Source of the DNA: Vibrio aphrogenes | GTDB taxonomy: Bacteria; Pseudomonadota; Gammaproteobacteria; Enterobacterales; Vibrionaceae | Length of the DNA: 64,000 nt | Direction: 5' to 3' | Assembly: GCF_002157735.2 (NCBI RefSeq) | Contig: NZ_AP018690.1 | Span: forward strand, 496,001-560,000 | Part shown: positions 1 through 9,044 of the stretch, piece after piece | Numbering within the stretch: the stretch's first letter is position 1 | Layout: each line of letters opens with the position of its first letter | Program-made: the position numbers and the translations under genes | The notes under the pieces: generated by a model | Databases searched by the model: none | Seen by the model: the letters and a program-made list of their open reading frames with translations, nothing else | What the model was told of the DNA's origin: nothing

Positions 1-276
1 GTTATAACCAATCTCACCGTCGGCGATTTCAATGCGGTTCATTTCAATCAATTGCTTAACTTGTGCCTTCAATTCTTTGCTCAAAACTTGTTGTTTTTGC
101 TCTGCACTCAATGCCTTATCACGTTCAAGTTGTGCTTTTTTATTGGCTTCTACCGCTTCTCTTGCTTCACGCGCTTGTACACGAGATTTCTTTGACGATT
201 TCTTCGCTTTCTCTAATTTTTTGCTGCTAACCAGTCCTGCTTTCAGCATTTGTTCTTGTAATGTTAGTTTTGCCAT
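1..276 (-). CDS. DUF2058 family protein, C-terminus cut by window edge
   Basis: The first 92 residues read from an ATG at 276 on the minus strand; the rest lies beyond the left edge. The N-terminus starts MAKLTLQEQMLKAGLV and continues into a long Lys/Arg/Glu/Ala-rich helical stretch (about residues 18-65, KKLEKAKKSSKKSR and similar), which is the usual look of the DUF2058 (E. coli YaiL-like) family. Members are small cytoplasmic proteins of unknown biochemical role, so no function is proposed. The gene is divergent from the DUF1415 gene, with about 130 bp between the two starts that should hold both promoters. Confidence 0.75.
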   Translation of the reverse strand, partial: MAKLTLQEQMLKAGLVSSKKLEKAKKSSKKSRVQAREAREAVEANKKAQLERDKALSAEQKQQVLSKELKAQVKQLIEMNRIEIADGEIGYN

Positions 277-403
277 GAGGTTCTCTTACTGCCTAGTTTG
301 GGGTAATTATACCTTTAAAAAGATCCAATTTGCGAGACGGATATATGCTAGAATCTGCCGCAAATTGCGATTTCACCCATTCGTTATCAGATAAATAACT
401 AAC

Positions 404-1006
404 ATGAGTATGCCAATGCCCTCTTCCTCCCTTCTTTCCATCACTGAAATAGAATCTCAAGTTGAACAATGGTTACTTGATGTGGTGATCGGATTGAACT
501 TGTGTCCGTTTGCTGCAAAGCCTCAACGTAACAAACAAATCAAGATTTTTGTCTCTCAAGCAACCGTGGAAGAACAATTACTTGAAGATGTGTTTCAAGA
601 ACTGACTACTTTGGTGAACACCCCGGTTTCTGAACTTGAAACTACGCTGGTGGTGATCCCAAACATGCTAGAAGATTTTGATAACTATAATTTCTTCTTA
701 GATTGGATTGATGCGCTGATCAAACAAGAAAACTGGGAAGGCGTATTTCAAGTGGCAACCTTCCATCCAGATTACTGCTTTGCAGGTGCGCAACCGGAAG
801 ATGCTGAAAATCTAACCAACCGCGCGCCATATCCTGTGCTTCATCTTATTCGTGAAGAAAGTATGGAACGCGCAGTAAAACATTACCCTAACCCAGAAGC
901 CATTCCAGACATCAACATTGCTCGGGTTGAAAGCTTAACCACAGAGGAAAAGCAACAGCTATTTCCTTACCTTTTTAATCTTCGCTCAACTGAAACAAAG
1001 AAATAG
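404..1006 (+). CDS. DUF1415 family protein
   Basis: A 200-residue cytoplasmic protein without signal peptide or membrane segments. It carries the features I associate with DUF1415: an N-terminal WLxxVVIGLNLCPFA segment, an acidic middle, and a later FHPDYCFAG segment followed by NRAPYPVLHLIREESM. The conserved Cys and His residues in LCPFA and FHPDYCF could bind a metal or act in redox chemistry, but that is inference; the family has no established reaction. The glutaredoxin-like gene begins 9 bp downstream on the same strand, so the two are probably cotranscribed, which fits a thiol-related role. Several Met codons near the start (MSMPMP) leave the exact start uncertain by a few codons. Confidence 0.8.
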   Translation: MSMPMPSSSLLSITEIESQVEQWLLDVVIGLNLCPFAAKPQRNKQIKIFVSQATVEEQLLEDVFQELTTLVNTPVSELETTLVVIPNMLEDFDNYNFFLDWIDALIKQENWEGVFQVATFHPDYCFAGAQPEDAENLTNRAPYPVLHLIREESMERAVKHYPNPEAIPDINIARVESLTTEEKQQLFPYLFNLRSTETKK

Positions 1007-1015
1007 AACATTATT

Positions 1016-1243
1016 ATGAAACGAGTTGTCCTCTACGTTGCCGATAAATGCCCTCACTGCAAAGCGGCCAAAATGTATCTCGACTCCAAAGGCATTAAGT
1101 ACCGTTTGTGCAATGCTAAAATGCAACGTGGTCGTAAAGAATTAGAAGCCATTGGCGCTCGCAGTGTACCAGTTCTAAAAATTGGTGATCGCATGATGGC
1201 AGGCTGGAATGCCGCTAACTTTGATAAAATCTACAATAGCTAA
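1016..1243 (+). CDS. Glutaredoxin-like thiol oxidoreductase, 75 aa
   Basis: A short single-domain glutaredoxin fold. The dithiol active site CPHC lies at residues 12-15 after the first beta strand (RVVLYVADK), and the cis-proline loop reads ARSVPVLKIGD, followed by the terminal helix. The motif CPHC differs from the classical CPYC, and at 75 residues the protein is a little shorter than E. coli Grx1 or Grx3 (about 83-85). It should catalyse disulfide exchange in the cytosol with glutathione or another thiol donor; the substrate cannot be read from sequence. It follows the DUF1415 gene by 9 bp and is likely in the same operon. Confidence 0.85.
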   Translation: MKRVVLYVADKCPHCKAAKMYLDSKGIKYRLCNAKMQRGRKELEAIGARSVPVLKIGDRMMAGWNAANFDKIYNS

Positions 1244-1360
1244 TCTTGTTAAACCCAATTTATGGCCTAGCCTAATCTAGAGCCACTATTTTTAAGCCAA
1301 TGCGAGCTGGCTAATCAAAAGGTTTGCCCGAGCATTTGCTCTTCCTTTAAGGACATTATT

Positions 1361-2752
1361 TTGACTAACACCAATACCGCCTTTTCTAGCCTTGCTTTAG
1401 ATCCGGCATTGATCGAAAACTTAACCTCTTTAGGTTATGAATCTATGACTCCTATCCAAGCCGACAGTTTACCGCTGATGATTGCCGGTAAAGACGTGAT
1501 TGGGCAAGGTAAAACCGGCTCAGGCAAAACCGCTGCCTTTGGCCTAGGCTTACTGGCAAACTTAAATGTAAAACGCTTTCGGGTACAATCTCTCGTGCTG
1601 TGCCCAACGCGCGAATTAGCCGACCAAGTTGCTAAAGAAATTCGTAAGTTAGCACGTAGTATTCATAATATTAAAGTGCTGACTTTATGTGGCGGCATGC
1701 CATTTGGTCCACAAATTGGTTCATTAGAACACGGCGCGCATATTCTGGTTGGTACACCCGGGCGTATTTTGGATCACCTAGATAAAGGGCGTATTGATTT
1801 ATCGGAATTGAACACCTTAGTGCTTGATGAAGCCGACCGCATGCTAGACATGGGCTTTCAAGACGCATTGGATGCTATCATTGAACAAGCCCCAACCCAA
1901 CGTCAAACATTGTTATTCAGTGCAACCTTCCCGCCAGAAATCAAGAGCATCGCTAATAGAATCATGCGCAACCCTGAACTTGTGAAGGTAGAAAGCCAAC
2001 ACAATCATTCCAGCATTTCGCAGTTTTTCTACAAAACCGATTCGTTTGACGACCGTTTAAAAGCGACACAAATCTTGTTGTTAAAACATAAACCAGAATC
2101 ATCAGTGATCTTCTGTAACACTAAGCGTGAAACGCAAGAAGTGGCGGATGAATTGCATTACAAAGGTTTTGATGTGATTGCTTTGCATGGCGATCTTGAA
2201 CAACGTGACCGCGACCAAGCCTTGCTTCGTTTTGCCAATAAGAGCGCATCCATCCTTGTTGCCACCGATGTTGCCGCTCGTGGCCTTGATGTTGAAAATC
2301 TAGATGCGGTAATCAACTTCCAACTCGCTCGTGATGCAGAAGTTCACGTACACCGCATTGGTCGTACTGGTCGCGCTGGTAGTAAAGGCATGGCGTTTAG
2401 CTTATTTGCAGATAAAGAAATGTTCAAAGTTGCGCAAATTGATGAGTATATGGATATCGCCATTTCACCATCAACTCTACCAGATGACAGCGTACTATCT
2501 GAGCCACCTTTTGAATCAAAAATGGCGACCATTCAAATTGATGGCGGTAAAAAACAAAAAGTGCGCGCGGGCGACATTCTAGGTGCATTAACGGGCGGTG
2601 ATAACGGCGTAGATGGCAAACGAGTAGGTAAAATCCATTTATTCGACATGCGCGCTTATGTTGCGGTTGAAAAAGGCATAGCCAAACAAGCATTGAAGAA
2701 AATTTCTAACGGCAAAATGAAAGGCAAAACCTTCCGTGCCCGTATTATCTAG
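1361..2752 (+). CDS. dbpA: ATP-dependent RNA helicase DbpA
   Basis: A DEAD-box helicase of 463 residues acting in assembly of the 50S ribosomal subunit, where DbpA is recruited to 23S rRNA hairpin 92. Visible motifs in order: Q-motif with TPIQADSLP, Walker A GKTGSGKT, PTRELADQ, TPGR, DEAD box in VLDEADRMLD, SAT, VIFCNTKRE, ATDVAARGLDV and HRIGRTGRAG. The last ~75 residues (starting near MATIQIDGGKKQKVRAGD) match the DbpA-specific RNA-binding domain, which separates it from the other DEAD-box helicases. The start codon is TTG at 1361, placed 7 nt after AAGGA at 1349-1353; no ATG fits. A rho-independent terminator follows the gene. Confidence 0.95.
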   Translation: MTNTNTAFSSLALDPALIENLTSLGYESMTPIQADSLPLMIAGKDVIGQGKTGSGKTAAFGLGLLANLNVKRFRVQSLVLCPTRELADQVAKEIRKLARSIHNIKVLTLCGGMPFGPQIGSLEHGAHILVGTPGRILDHLDKGRIDLSELNTLVLDEADRMLDMGFQDALDAIIEQAPTQRQTLLFSATFPPEIKSIANRIMRNPELVKVESQHNHSSISQFFYKTDSFDDRLKATQILLLKHKPESSVIFCNTKRETQEVADELHYKGFDVIALHGDLEQRDRDQALLRFANKSASILVATDVAARGLDVENLDAVINFQLARDAEVHVHRIGRTGRAGSKGMAFSLFADKEMFKVAQIDEYMDIAISPSTLPDDSVLSEPPFESKMATIQIDGGKKQKVRAGDILGALTGGDNGVDGKRVGKIHLFDMRAYVAVEKGIAKQALKKISNGKMKGKTFRARII

Positions 2753-2781
2753 ACGTTAATCGTCGCTAGATTTGAAACAAT

Positions 2782-2819
2782 AAACCTTGCCTTGGCGAAA
2801 TTTAAGGCAAGGTTTTTGT
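2782..2819 (+). terminator. Rho-independent terminator of dbpA
   Basis: Arms AAACCTTGCCTT and AAGGCAAGGTTT pair perfectly over 12 bp with a 10-nt loop and run into TTTTTGTT. The element lies 30 bp after the dbpA stop. Confidence 0.85.
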
Positions 2820-2985
2820 TACTCAATCTAAAATATCATTACAAGTATTTGATAGTAGCGAACTGAAGCTTAACCAAATTGATGCAGTATTGTTAATGGA
2901 CGGTTTGAACCGTCATCCAGCTACGAAACAAAAAATAAATACCGTACTAAATGCTACTTAATTTATATCGATATATTCATCAACT

Positions 2986-3300
2986 CTAATACCAATCTTT
3001 AGTACGTAAATATTTTTCAAGATGCTTACTATGCGATTTAAAATATTCCTCTTTAATGTGGGATATTTTCATTTTAAGCTCTTTTGAACTGAGGCCAAAA
3101 TCTAGTGCATACTCTCGTGCATATTTTAAGTCACACTTTAATTTCAATAAATCATAACGCTCAATAAACTCACGCTCTTTACGATTTTTTTCGACTAACT
3201 CATTAGTTTCCTTTTCTAAATGTATTGATACTTTCTCAGCAATTTTCAATTGTCTTGAAGTGGGAATCCCAAAAAAATAATTAAGTATTATCTGGAGCAT
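2986..3300 (-). CDS. Hypothetical protein, 104 aa
   Basis: I do not recognise this protein. It begins with a short hydrophobic segment (LQIILNYFFGI) and then becomes strongly charged and helical, with several Lys/Glu-rich stretches (residues 24-50 and 74-104) that could form a coiled coil. There is no signal peptide cleavage site, catalytic motif or cysteine pattern. The DNA is more AT-rich than the adjacent dbpA and SMR genes, and the gene sits alone between two terminated units, which suggests a recently acquired or lineage-specific gene. Reading frame length and a clean start argue that it is real, but it could also be a chance frame. Confidence 0.45.
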   Translation of the reverse strand: MLQIILNYFFGIPTSRQLKIAEKVSIHLEKETNELVEKNRKEREFIERYDLLKLKCDLKYAREYALDFGLSSKELKMKISHIKEEYFKSHSKHLEKYLRTKDWY

Positions 3301-3463
3301 TTACTTTCTCTTTAAATATTTAGCTATATACAAAAGCCTTCGTTCAACATTCTAAGCGAGCAATTTCATACTACTTGCCAAGATAAGGTTGTAACGAAAA
3401 GTTCTCTATTGGTGTGATTGATTTGGGCATGCCAAGGCAGTAGCTTTCATGTTGATTGGCGAG

Positions 3464-3796
3464 TTAATGGCCACCCGCCTTAGAAAACATATTGATGACG
3501 ATTACGCCCGCTATGATCAAACCTAAGCCTAACATGGCTGGTAAATCCAATTTCTGTCCATGTACAAACCAGGCTACTGCGGTAATTAACACAATCCCTA
3601 GCCCTGCCCATATCGCATAAGCAATACCAACCGGTAAGGTTTTAAGCGTGAGAGACAAAAAATAAAAGGCTATCACATAGCCACTAATCACCACGATGGA
3701 TGGCACTAGCTTGGTGAACCCTTCGCTGGATTTCATCGCCGAAGTCGCAATGACTTCAGAAACAATAGCGATCCCTAAAAATACCCAGTGCTTCAT
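3464..3796 (-). CDS. SMR-family multidrug efflux protein (EmrE/QacE type)
   Basis: 110 residues with four hydrophobic helices, the size of small multidrug resistance proteins. The first helix carries the essential proton- and drug-binding glutamate at position 14 in context [19 protein letters not shown], and the second and third helices have [19 protein letters not shown], the GxG dimer-packing region of the EmrE/QacE branch. Members form antiparallel dimers in the inner membrane and export cationic antiseptics or small quaternary compounds in exchange for protons. The EmrE-type residues favour drug efflux over guanidinium export (SugE/Gdx type). It is a single-gene unit with no visible regulator beside it. 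Confidence 0.9.
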   Translation of the reverse strand: MKHWVFLGIAIVSEVIATSAMKSSEGFTKLVPSIVVISGYVIAFYFLSLTLKTLPVGIAYAIWAGLGIVLITAVAWFVHGQKLDLPAMLGLGLIIAGVIVINMFSKAGGH

Positions 3797-4275
3797 AACG
3801 CCTCAATCTTTAAACACATTTCTTTACCTCGCAATCACATAAAAGAGCAAGAACATAAAAAGTAATAAACCATGGAAAAGTACGCATGCTATTTATCTAT
3901 GTATCTATGTATCTATGTATCTATGTATCTATGTATCTATGTATCTATGTATCTATGGCTATAATTTTAGTGGCAGAATGATAAAAATCATAAGGAAATC
4001 ACCAGTAGTAAGGTTAATTTACGCCTATTCTCATTCTTTCAGCTTAGTTTTTGCTCTCATAAAAGGAAAATGAAATCAGCTTCTCGCCATCATTTTGAAT
4101 CAGTGAACAAAAAAACAGGCGAAACATTGATTGAAATTAAATCATTTTCAACCCCAATTTTTGCAAATTTCACAGAATTTAAACCTAGAGTTTACAAAAT
4201 TTCAAAGCTCAATTCTCCTTAATTTAGAATAGAATTAGTTATATCCATTGTTTAAATATCAGATTAAGGATGATC
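3797..4275. other. Intergenic region between SMR gene and dadA
   Basis: This divergent gap of about 480 bp holds the octanucleotide microsatellite at 3894-3957 and an AT-rich stretch (4080-4260) that should contain the dadA promoter. AAGG at 4266-4269 is the dadA ribosome binding site. A weak 30-codon frame (3872-3964) runs through the repeat; see findings. Confidence 0.6.
3894..3957. repeat. Octanucleotide tandem repeat, 8 perfect copies
   Basis: Eight uninterrupted copies of TATCTATG span 64 bp. The unit length is not a multiple of three, so slippage changes any reading frame through it and also changes spacing in the SMR-dadA intergenic region. No protein is clearly encoded here. Confidence 0.97.
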
Positions 4276-5535
4276 ATGAAAGTAGCAATTTTAGGTGGTG
4301 GAGTGTTAGGAGTGGCAACCGCATGGTACTTGGCTAAATCTGGTCACGAAGTTACCGTGATTGATAGGCAGCCTCACGTTGCAGAAGAAACCAGTTATGG
4401 CAATGCGGGAATGATTTCACCAGGGTATAGCTCACCTTGGGCGGCACCTGGCGTGCCATTTAAAGCCATTGGTTGGATGATGCAAGACCTTTCCCCTTTT
4501 ATGATCAATATGAAAGAGCTGGATGGCTACACCTTATCTTGGATGACCAAAATGCTGGCGAACTGCAATACCAAAAGCTATCAAACCAATAAAGCTCGGA
4601 TGCTACGCATTGCTGAATACAGTCGTGATTGTTTTGTCGCTTTACGTAAAGAACTTGATCTTAATTACGATGGACGTCAACAAGGTACATTGCAATTATT
4701 CCGCAAACACAAGCAAATTGAAGCTTTACAGAAAGATATTCACGTTCTCAAGCAACTTGGGATTGAACATCAAGCCCTAGATATGAAGGCCTGTTTACAA
4801 TTTGAACCTGCATTAGCGCATGTAAAAGATAAATTTGTGGGTGGGTTACGTTTACCCGGAGATGAAACTGGCGATTGTTATAAATTCACGACCGAGTTAG
4901 CAAAACATTGTGAAGCGCTTGGCGTGCAATTTATGCTCGATACCAATATTGAACATTTGGTGCAATCTAATGGCAAGATCGTGAGCGTGAAAACCGATAA
5001 AGGCCCGATTAAAGCTGATACTTTTGTCTGTGCCCTAGGCAGCTATTCTCCACAATTGATGAAACCATTAGGGATTGAGTTACCCATTTACCCTATCAAA
5101 GGCTATTCACTCACCCTTCCAATTGAAGATGAAAGCCGTGCCCCCCAATCAACAATTATGGACGAAACTTATAAAGTCGCGGTAACTCGTTTTGAGGATC
5201 GTATTCGTGTAGGCGGCACCGCAGAAATCGCCTCATTTAATTTAGAGATACCTTTAAAGCGCCGAGCCAGTATCGATTTTGTCATTCAAGATATGTTCCC
5301 TGGCGCAGCCGATGTTGCGAAAGCCGAATTTTGGTGTGGTTTACGCCCAATGACGCCCGATAGTACGCCAATTTTAGGTGGTACCCAATATTCCAATCTC
5401 TATATGAATACTGGCCATGGCACATTAGGTTGGACCATGTCTCTTGGATCTGCCAAGTTTGTCGCCGATATCATCAATAATAAACAGCCTGACATCGACC
5501 CTGAAGGCTTATCGATTGAGCGTTATTATGGCTAG
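4276..5535 (+). CDS. dadA: D-amino acid dehydrogenase DadA
   Basis: A flavoprotein of 419 residues that oxidises D-amino acids, mainly D-alanine, to 2-oxo acids and passes electrons to the respiratory chain at the inner membrane. The N-terminus has the FAD dinucleotide-binding fold (KVAILGGGVLGVATAWYLA, then VTVIDRQ), followed by ETSYGNAGMISPGYSSPWA, typical of DadA. Near the C-terminus WCGLRPMTPDSTPILGG and MNTGHGTLGWTMS complete the FAD site. I chose the ATG at 4276 because AAGG (4266-4269) is 6 nt upstream; the ATG at 4270 overlaps that site. The stop overlaps the dadX start by 8 bp. With dadX it forms the pathway L-alanine to D-alanine to pyruvate. Confidence 0.93.
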   Translation: MKVAILGGGVLGVATAWYLAKSGHEVTVIDRQPHVAEETSYGNAGMISPGYSSPWAAPGVPFKAIGWMMQDLSPFMINMKELDGYTLSWMTKMLANCNTKSYQTNKARMLRIAEYSRDCFVALRKELDLNYDGRQQGTLQLFRKHKQIEALQKDIHVLKQLGIEHQALDMKACLQFEPALAHVKDKFVGGLRLPGDETGDCYKFTTELAKHCEALGVQFMLDTNIEHLVQSNGKIVSVKTDKGPIKADTFVCALGSYSPQLMKPLGIELPIYPIKGYSLTLPIEDESRAPQSTIMDETYKVAVTRFEDRIRVGGTAEIASFNLEIPLKRRASIDFVIQDMFPGAADVAKAEFWCGLRPMTPDSTPILGGTQYSNLYMNTGHGTLGWTMSLGSAKFVADIINNKQPDIDPEGLSIERYYG

Positions 5536-6622
5536 ACCAGCAACTGCAAGCATCGATCTTGCCGCCTTTAAACATAATTACGCCTTAGCAAAATCCCTTG
5601 CTCCCCATTCACAAGCGATCGCCATTATTAAAGCCGATGGTTATGGTCACGGGGCGATTCAACTTGCTCAGGCATTAGATGATCAAGCCGATGCCTTTGG
5701 TGTGGCCTGCATCGAAGAAGCGATTGAACTACGAGAAGCGGGCATTCAGCGACCCATTTTACTATTAGAAGGCTTTTTTGAGACATCGGAACTGCCATTA
5801 ATTGCGCATTATCAATTATGGACAGCAGTGCATAATCAACAACAAATTGATGCGATAGCGCAACAGCCTGAGTCATCTCGTTTTCAAGTATGGCTCAAAT
5901 TAGATACCGGCATGCATCGGTTAGGCTTTTCCCCACAAGAATATTCAGCTGCCTTTTCGCAATTATCATCACTACCACAAGTCGCCCAGATTGTGCACAT
6001 GACACATTTTGCTTGTGCCGACGAGCTGGATCAGCCCAAAACCCACCAGCAACTGCGCCTCAGTGAAGAGGTATTGTCGACTCTACCAGCCTCTGCTAGC
6101 TTCGCCAACAGTGCTGCGACACTCGCCCACTCTCGCGCCCATTTGGATTACATTCGACCGGGTATCATGCTGTATGGAAGCGATCCTTTATCACAAGCTA
6201 ATTCTGCTTCTCAAGCGTTAATTCCGGTCATGAGCTTACATTCAAAAATCATCGCAATCAGGCAAGTCCAAGCCGGTGAAACTATTGGCTATGGTGAACG
6301 TTTTCACGCCACTAAAGCCATGCGTATTGGCACGGTAGCCATGGGTTATGCCGATGGTTACCCGCGGCATGCCAAAGATGGCACACCAATAATGGTCGAT
6401 GGCGTACGAACGGCCTTAGTGGGACGAGTTTCCATGGATATGTTAATGGTCGATCTTACCGACATTCCAGAGGCACAAATCGGTTCAACAGTAGAGTTAT
6501 GGGGTAAACATTTATTAGCGGCTGAAGTTGCCCGTTATTGCGACACGATTGCGTATACACTCTTTACAGGCATTACCCGCCGTGTACGTAAAGAATACCA
6601 AGATGAGAGCCATAACTTTTAA
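5528..6622 (+). CDS. dadX: Alanine racemase, catabolic (DadX)
   Basis: A PLP-dependent alanine racemase of 364 residues interconverting L- and D-alanine. The PLP lysine is K35 in AIAIIKADGYGHGA, the second catalytic residue is the tyrosine in TIGYGERF, and GRVSMDMLMVDLTD is the conserved C-terminal barrel segment. The ATG at 5528 overlaps the end of dadA by 8 bp, so the genes are translationally coupled; this context indicates the catabolic isozyme (DadX) rather than the cell-wall isozyme (Alr), though sequence alone does not separate them. A frame opening further upstream within dadA is not used. Confidence 0.92.
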   Translation: MARPATASIDLAAFKHNYALAKSLAPHSQAIAIIKADGYGHGAIQLAQALDDQADAFGVACIEEAIELREAGIQRPILLLEGFFETSELPLIAHYQLWTAVHNQQQIDAIAQQPESSRFQVWLKLDTGMHRLGFSPQEYSAAFSQLSSLPQVAQIVHMTHFACADELDQPKTHQQLRLSEEVLSTLPASASFANSAATLAHSRAHLDYIRPGIMLYGSDPLSQANSASQALIPVMSLHSKIIAIRQVQAGETIGYGERFHATKAMRIGTVAMGYADGYPRHAKDGTPIMVDGVRTALVGRVSMDMLMVDLTDIPEAQIGSTVELWGKHLLAAEVARYCDTIAYTLFTGITRRVRKEYQDESHNF

Positions 6623-6632
6623 TTCAGCGCTG

Positions 6633-6670
6633 ATTACGCCCGGTTAACGCTTATTACGTCCGGTTAACGC
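6633..6670. repeat. Short tandem duplication at the 3' end of the LysR gene
   Basis: ATTACGCCCGGTTAACGC (6633-6650) and ATTACGTCCGGTTAACGC (6653-6670) are 18-bp direct repeats with one mismatch and a 20-bp period. The right copy encodes the last codons of the LysR regulator; the left copy lies just past its stop. Confidence 0.85.
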
Positions 6671-7540
6671 AGGTAAAGCTTGCTTGGTAAATTCCATAAA
6701 AGCTTTATCTGCCACCGACAAATAGCCTGATTTTCGCCACGCCATCCCTATTTTTAACTTAATCGGGGTTTCAAAAGGAATACCGACGATACCTTTTTCA
6801 TGCTCCGTCACCAACCTTAACAGTGCGCCAATCGCAAAATCCTTATGCACGACTTTTAAAATCATCGGTATTAAATTGGTTTCAATCGAAATATTCGGAG
6901 TTAAGCCATGTTCGGCACATAACTTATCCACCATTTCACGATGAAAGTAGCCTTTTTTAAACATGATTAATTCTTGTGAAAAGAAATCATGAATCGAAAC
7001 ACTGCGACGTTGAGCAAATTCATGCTCAGGGCTGACCACCACCAGCATGTCATCTTCAATTAATGGTTCAATTTCTAGGGAATCTGGAACATTTTCATTT
7101 AAAATCACCCCAAGGTCTAACTCTCCATCCAAGAGCATTTTACGAATCGATTGTGTACCTGCATCGATAATAGTGAGCTTCAAATTTGGGTATTGCTGCT
7201 TAAAGGCCATGAGAATGTCAGGAAAAAAGTACGAGCCCATCATGCTTGGTACGCCTAAACGCACCTCGCCTTTAATCAAACCATTCAGCTCTTGCATTTC
7301 CAGCGTTGCATCTTCTATTTTTTGTAAAATGCCTTTTGCATGATGATATAAACGCGCACCTTCGTCGGTCAATTGCACCCCTTTTTCATGCCGGTGCAAT
7401 AAGGTCAGCCCAACCGATGACTCTAATTTTTTGATAGAAACACTCAAAGCCGATTGGGCAATATGCAAGGATTCAGCCGCACGGCTAAAACTCCCCATCT
7501 CAGTAACCACAACAAAGTAATGCAAGGATTTAGTATTCAT
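6644..7540 (-). CDS. LysR-family transcriptional regulator (YnfL-like context)
   Basis: 298 residues from the ATG at 7540. The N-terminal winged helix-turn-helix reads SLHYFVVVTEMGSFSRAAES then AQSALSVSIKKLE, and the effector-binding domain follows from about residue 90 (VRLGVPSMMGSYFFPDILM). It is divergent from an MFS transporter with about 150 bp between starts, the layout of E. coli ynfL-ynfM, so it probably controls that transporter in response to an unknown small molecule. The frame extends 24 codons further upstream but those residues do not look like a LysR N-terminus. The last codons lie within a short duplicated sequence. Confidence 0.88.
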   Translation of the reverse strand: MNTKSLHYFVVVTEMGSFSRAAESLHIAQSALSVSIKKLESSVGLTLLHRHEKGVQLTDEGARLYHHAKGILQKIEDATLEMQELNGLIKGEVRLGVPSMMGSYFFPDILMAFKQQYPNLKLTIIDAGTQSIRKMLLDGELDLGVILNENVPDSLEIEPLIEDDMLVVVSPEHEFAQRRSVSIHDFFSQELIMFKKGYFHREMVDKLCAEHGLTPNISIETNLIPMILKVVHKDFAIGALLRLVTEHEKGIVGIPFETPIKLKIGMAWRKSGYLSVADKAFMEFTKQALPALTGRNKR

Positions 7541-7691
7541 TTTATTCCCTAGATAAATCTTTGAGAGGCTCGCTCTATAAGATTGCCACCCCCATCTAAA
7601 TAATAGATACATACTATAAAATTAATATATTTTATATATATTTGAGCACTTGTTATGATTTGGACAACAAAATCACATAGGTTGTCACAAC

Positions 7692-8975
7692 ATGCTAACA
7701 AGACCATTTATGCCCAAGTCATCTTTCTCCAAATCAGTGACACAAAGCGTTGCACCTTCAAAGGCACACAAGCAGCCAATTGAAACGGTTTCTTCACTGA
7801 AAAAAGTGACTTTTGGCTTATTTATTGGTTCATTTATTTCATTTTGTAATTTATACCTTTTCCAGCCTTTATTGCCATTAATTGCCATTCACTATCAAGT
7901 TAGTGCCACTCACGTCAATTGGGTGCTCGCCGCGGCCACATTAACGTTGGCATTGTCTTTGTTACCTTGGGCAATCTATTCTGAAAAAATTGGCCGTCGC
8001 AAAATCATGTTATTAAGTTTGTACGCTTCACCTGTTGCAGGTTTAGCCATTTTAGTGTCAGACCAACTGCCTCTTCTGATCGCCTCACGCGCCTTAATGG
8101 GAATCGCCCTCTCCGGTTATATCTCGGTCGCCGTCGCTTATATGGCAGAAGAGTTTAGCCCTAAAGTTTTCTTAATGGCGGTTGGTTCTTATATTGGCGC
8201 CAATTCATTGGGCGGCATTACTGGTCGAATTTATGGAGGGATCATTGGCGAATGGCTAGGTTGGCAAAGCGCGGTACTTGGAATGACATTATTGAGCTTA
8301 CTCGTTGCAGTATGGGTTACTCTGTGGGTGCCACCGCAACAACATTTTCAAGCCAAAGATACCCGATTGAGCCGTCACATCAAAGATGCCATGCAACACC
8401 TGCAAACTCCCCATTTATGGTTTGCTATGCTCATTGGCGGGCTTAACTTTGCCTTATTTGTAAACCTCTATACGGTGATGGGCTTTCGGTTAGTCGCTGC
8501 GCCATTTTCTTTACCCGTCGGATTAGTGTCGTTGATCTTCTTATGTTATTTAACCGGAACGCTCACCTCAAAACTCAGCGGTCAATGGAGCTTACGTTAC
8601 CCTTCTACCAATGGCATGATTTTAGGCACAATAGTCAGTTTTATCGGCATGATGGTGGCGCTTATTCCGCATTTATATGCCATGTTTACAGCGCTCATTT
8701 TGATCAGTGGCGGCGCGTTTTTTACTCATTCATTAGCTTATGCTTGGGTGAGTGCTAAAGCGCAACAAGCCAAAGCCAGTGCGACGGCCTTATATCTTGT
8801 TCATTATTATGCCGGTGGTAGTTTAGGTGGTTTTTATCTAATTTATTGTTGGCAACATGGTGGCTGGAACATGGTCGCTTTGGGCGGGACCGTGTTGTAT
8901 ATCGCTATGTTAGGCTTGGTGTGGCAATTAAAGCGAGTGAACAAACTCAGCCACGAGACCAATCAATGCACTTGA
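7692..8975 (+). CDS. Major facilitator superfamily transporter (YnfM-like)
   Basis: 427 residues with about 12 membrane helices. After a polar N-terminal tail (~35 residues) come FLFQPLLPLIAIHYQVSA, the MFS signature between helices 2 and 3 (YSEKIGRRKIMLLS), and RALMGIALSGYISVAVAYMA leading to GSYIGANSLGGITGRI, a pattern resembling E. coli YnfM-type inner-membrane transporters (possible arabinose or drug exporters). The substrate is unknown. It is divergently transcribed from the LysR regulator, which probably controls it. Met7 (7710) is a possible alternative start. Confidence 0.88.
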   Translation: MLTRPFMPKSSFSKSVTQSVAPSKAHKQPIETVSSLKKVTFGLFIGSFISFCNLYLFQPLLPLIAIHYQVSATHVNWVLAAATLTLALSLLPWAIYSEKIGRRKIMLLSLYASPVAGLAILVSDQLPLLIASRALMGIALSGYISVAVAYMAEEFSPKVFLMAVGSYIGANSLGGITGRIYGGIIGEWLGWQSAVLGMTLLSLLVAVWVTLWVPPQQHFQAKDTRLSRHIKDAMQHLQTPHLWFAMLIGGLNFALFVNLYTVMGFRLVAAPFSLPVGLVSLIFLCYLTGTLTSKLSGQWSLRYPSTNGMILGTIVSFIGMMVALIPHLYAMFTALILISGGAFFTHSLAYAWVSAKAQQAKASATALYLVHYYAGGSLGGFYLIYCWQHGGWNMVALGGTVLYIAMLGLVWQLKRVNKLSHETNQCT

Positions 8976-9044
8976 TAGCCTCGGAACTCTGGTATTATTT
9001 TGTTATCATCCGCGGCTATTATTCATTATCCACTGGATCTCACC

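Noticed and set aside
3894-3957. Octamer array considered as a CRISPR-like repeat
   Set aside because: The copies are contiguous with no spacers and the unit is 8 bp, so it is a microsatellite.
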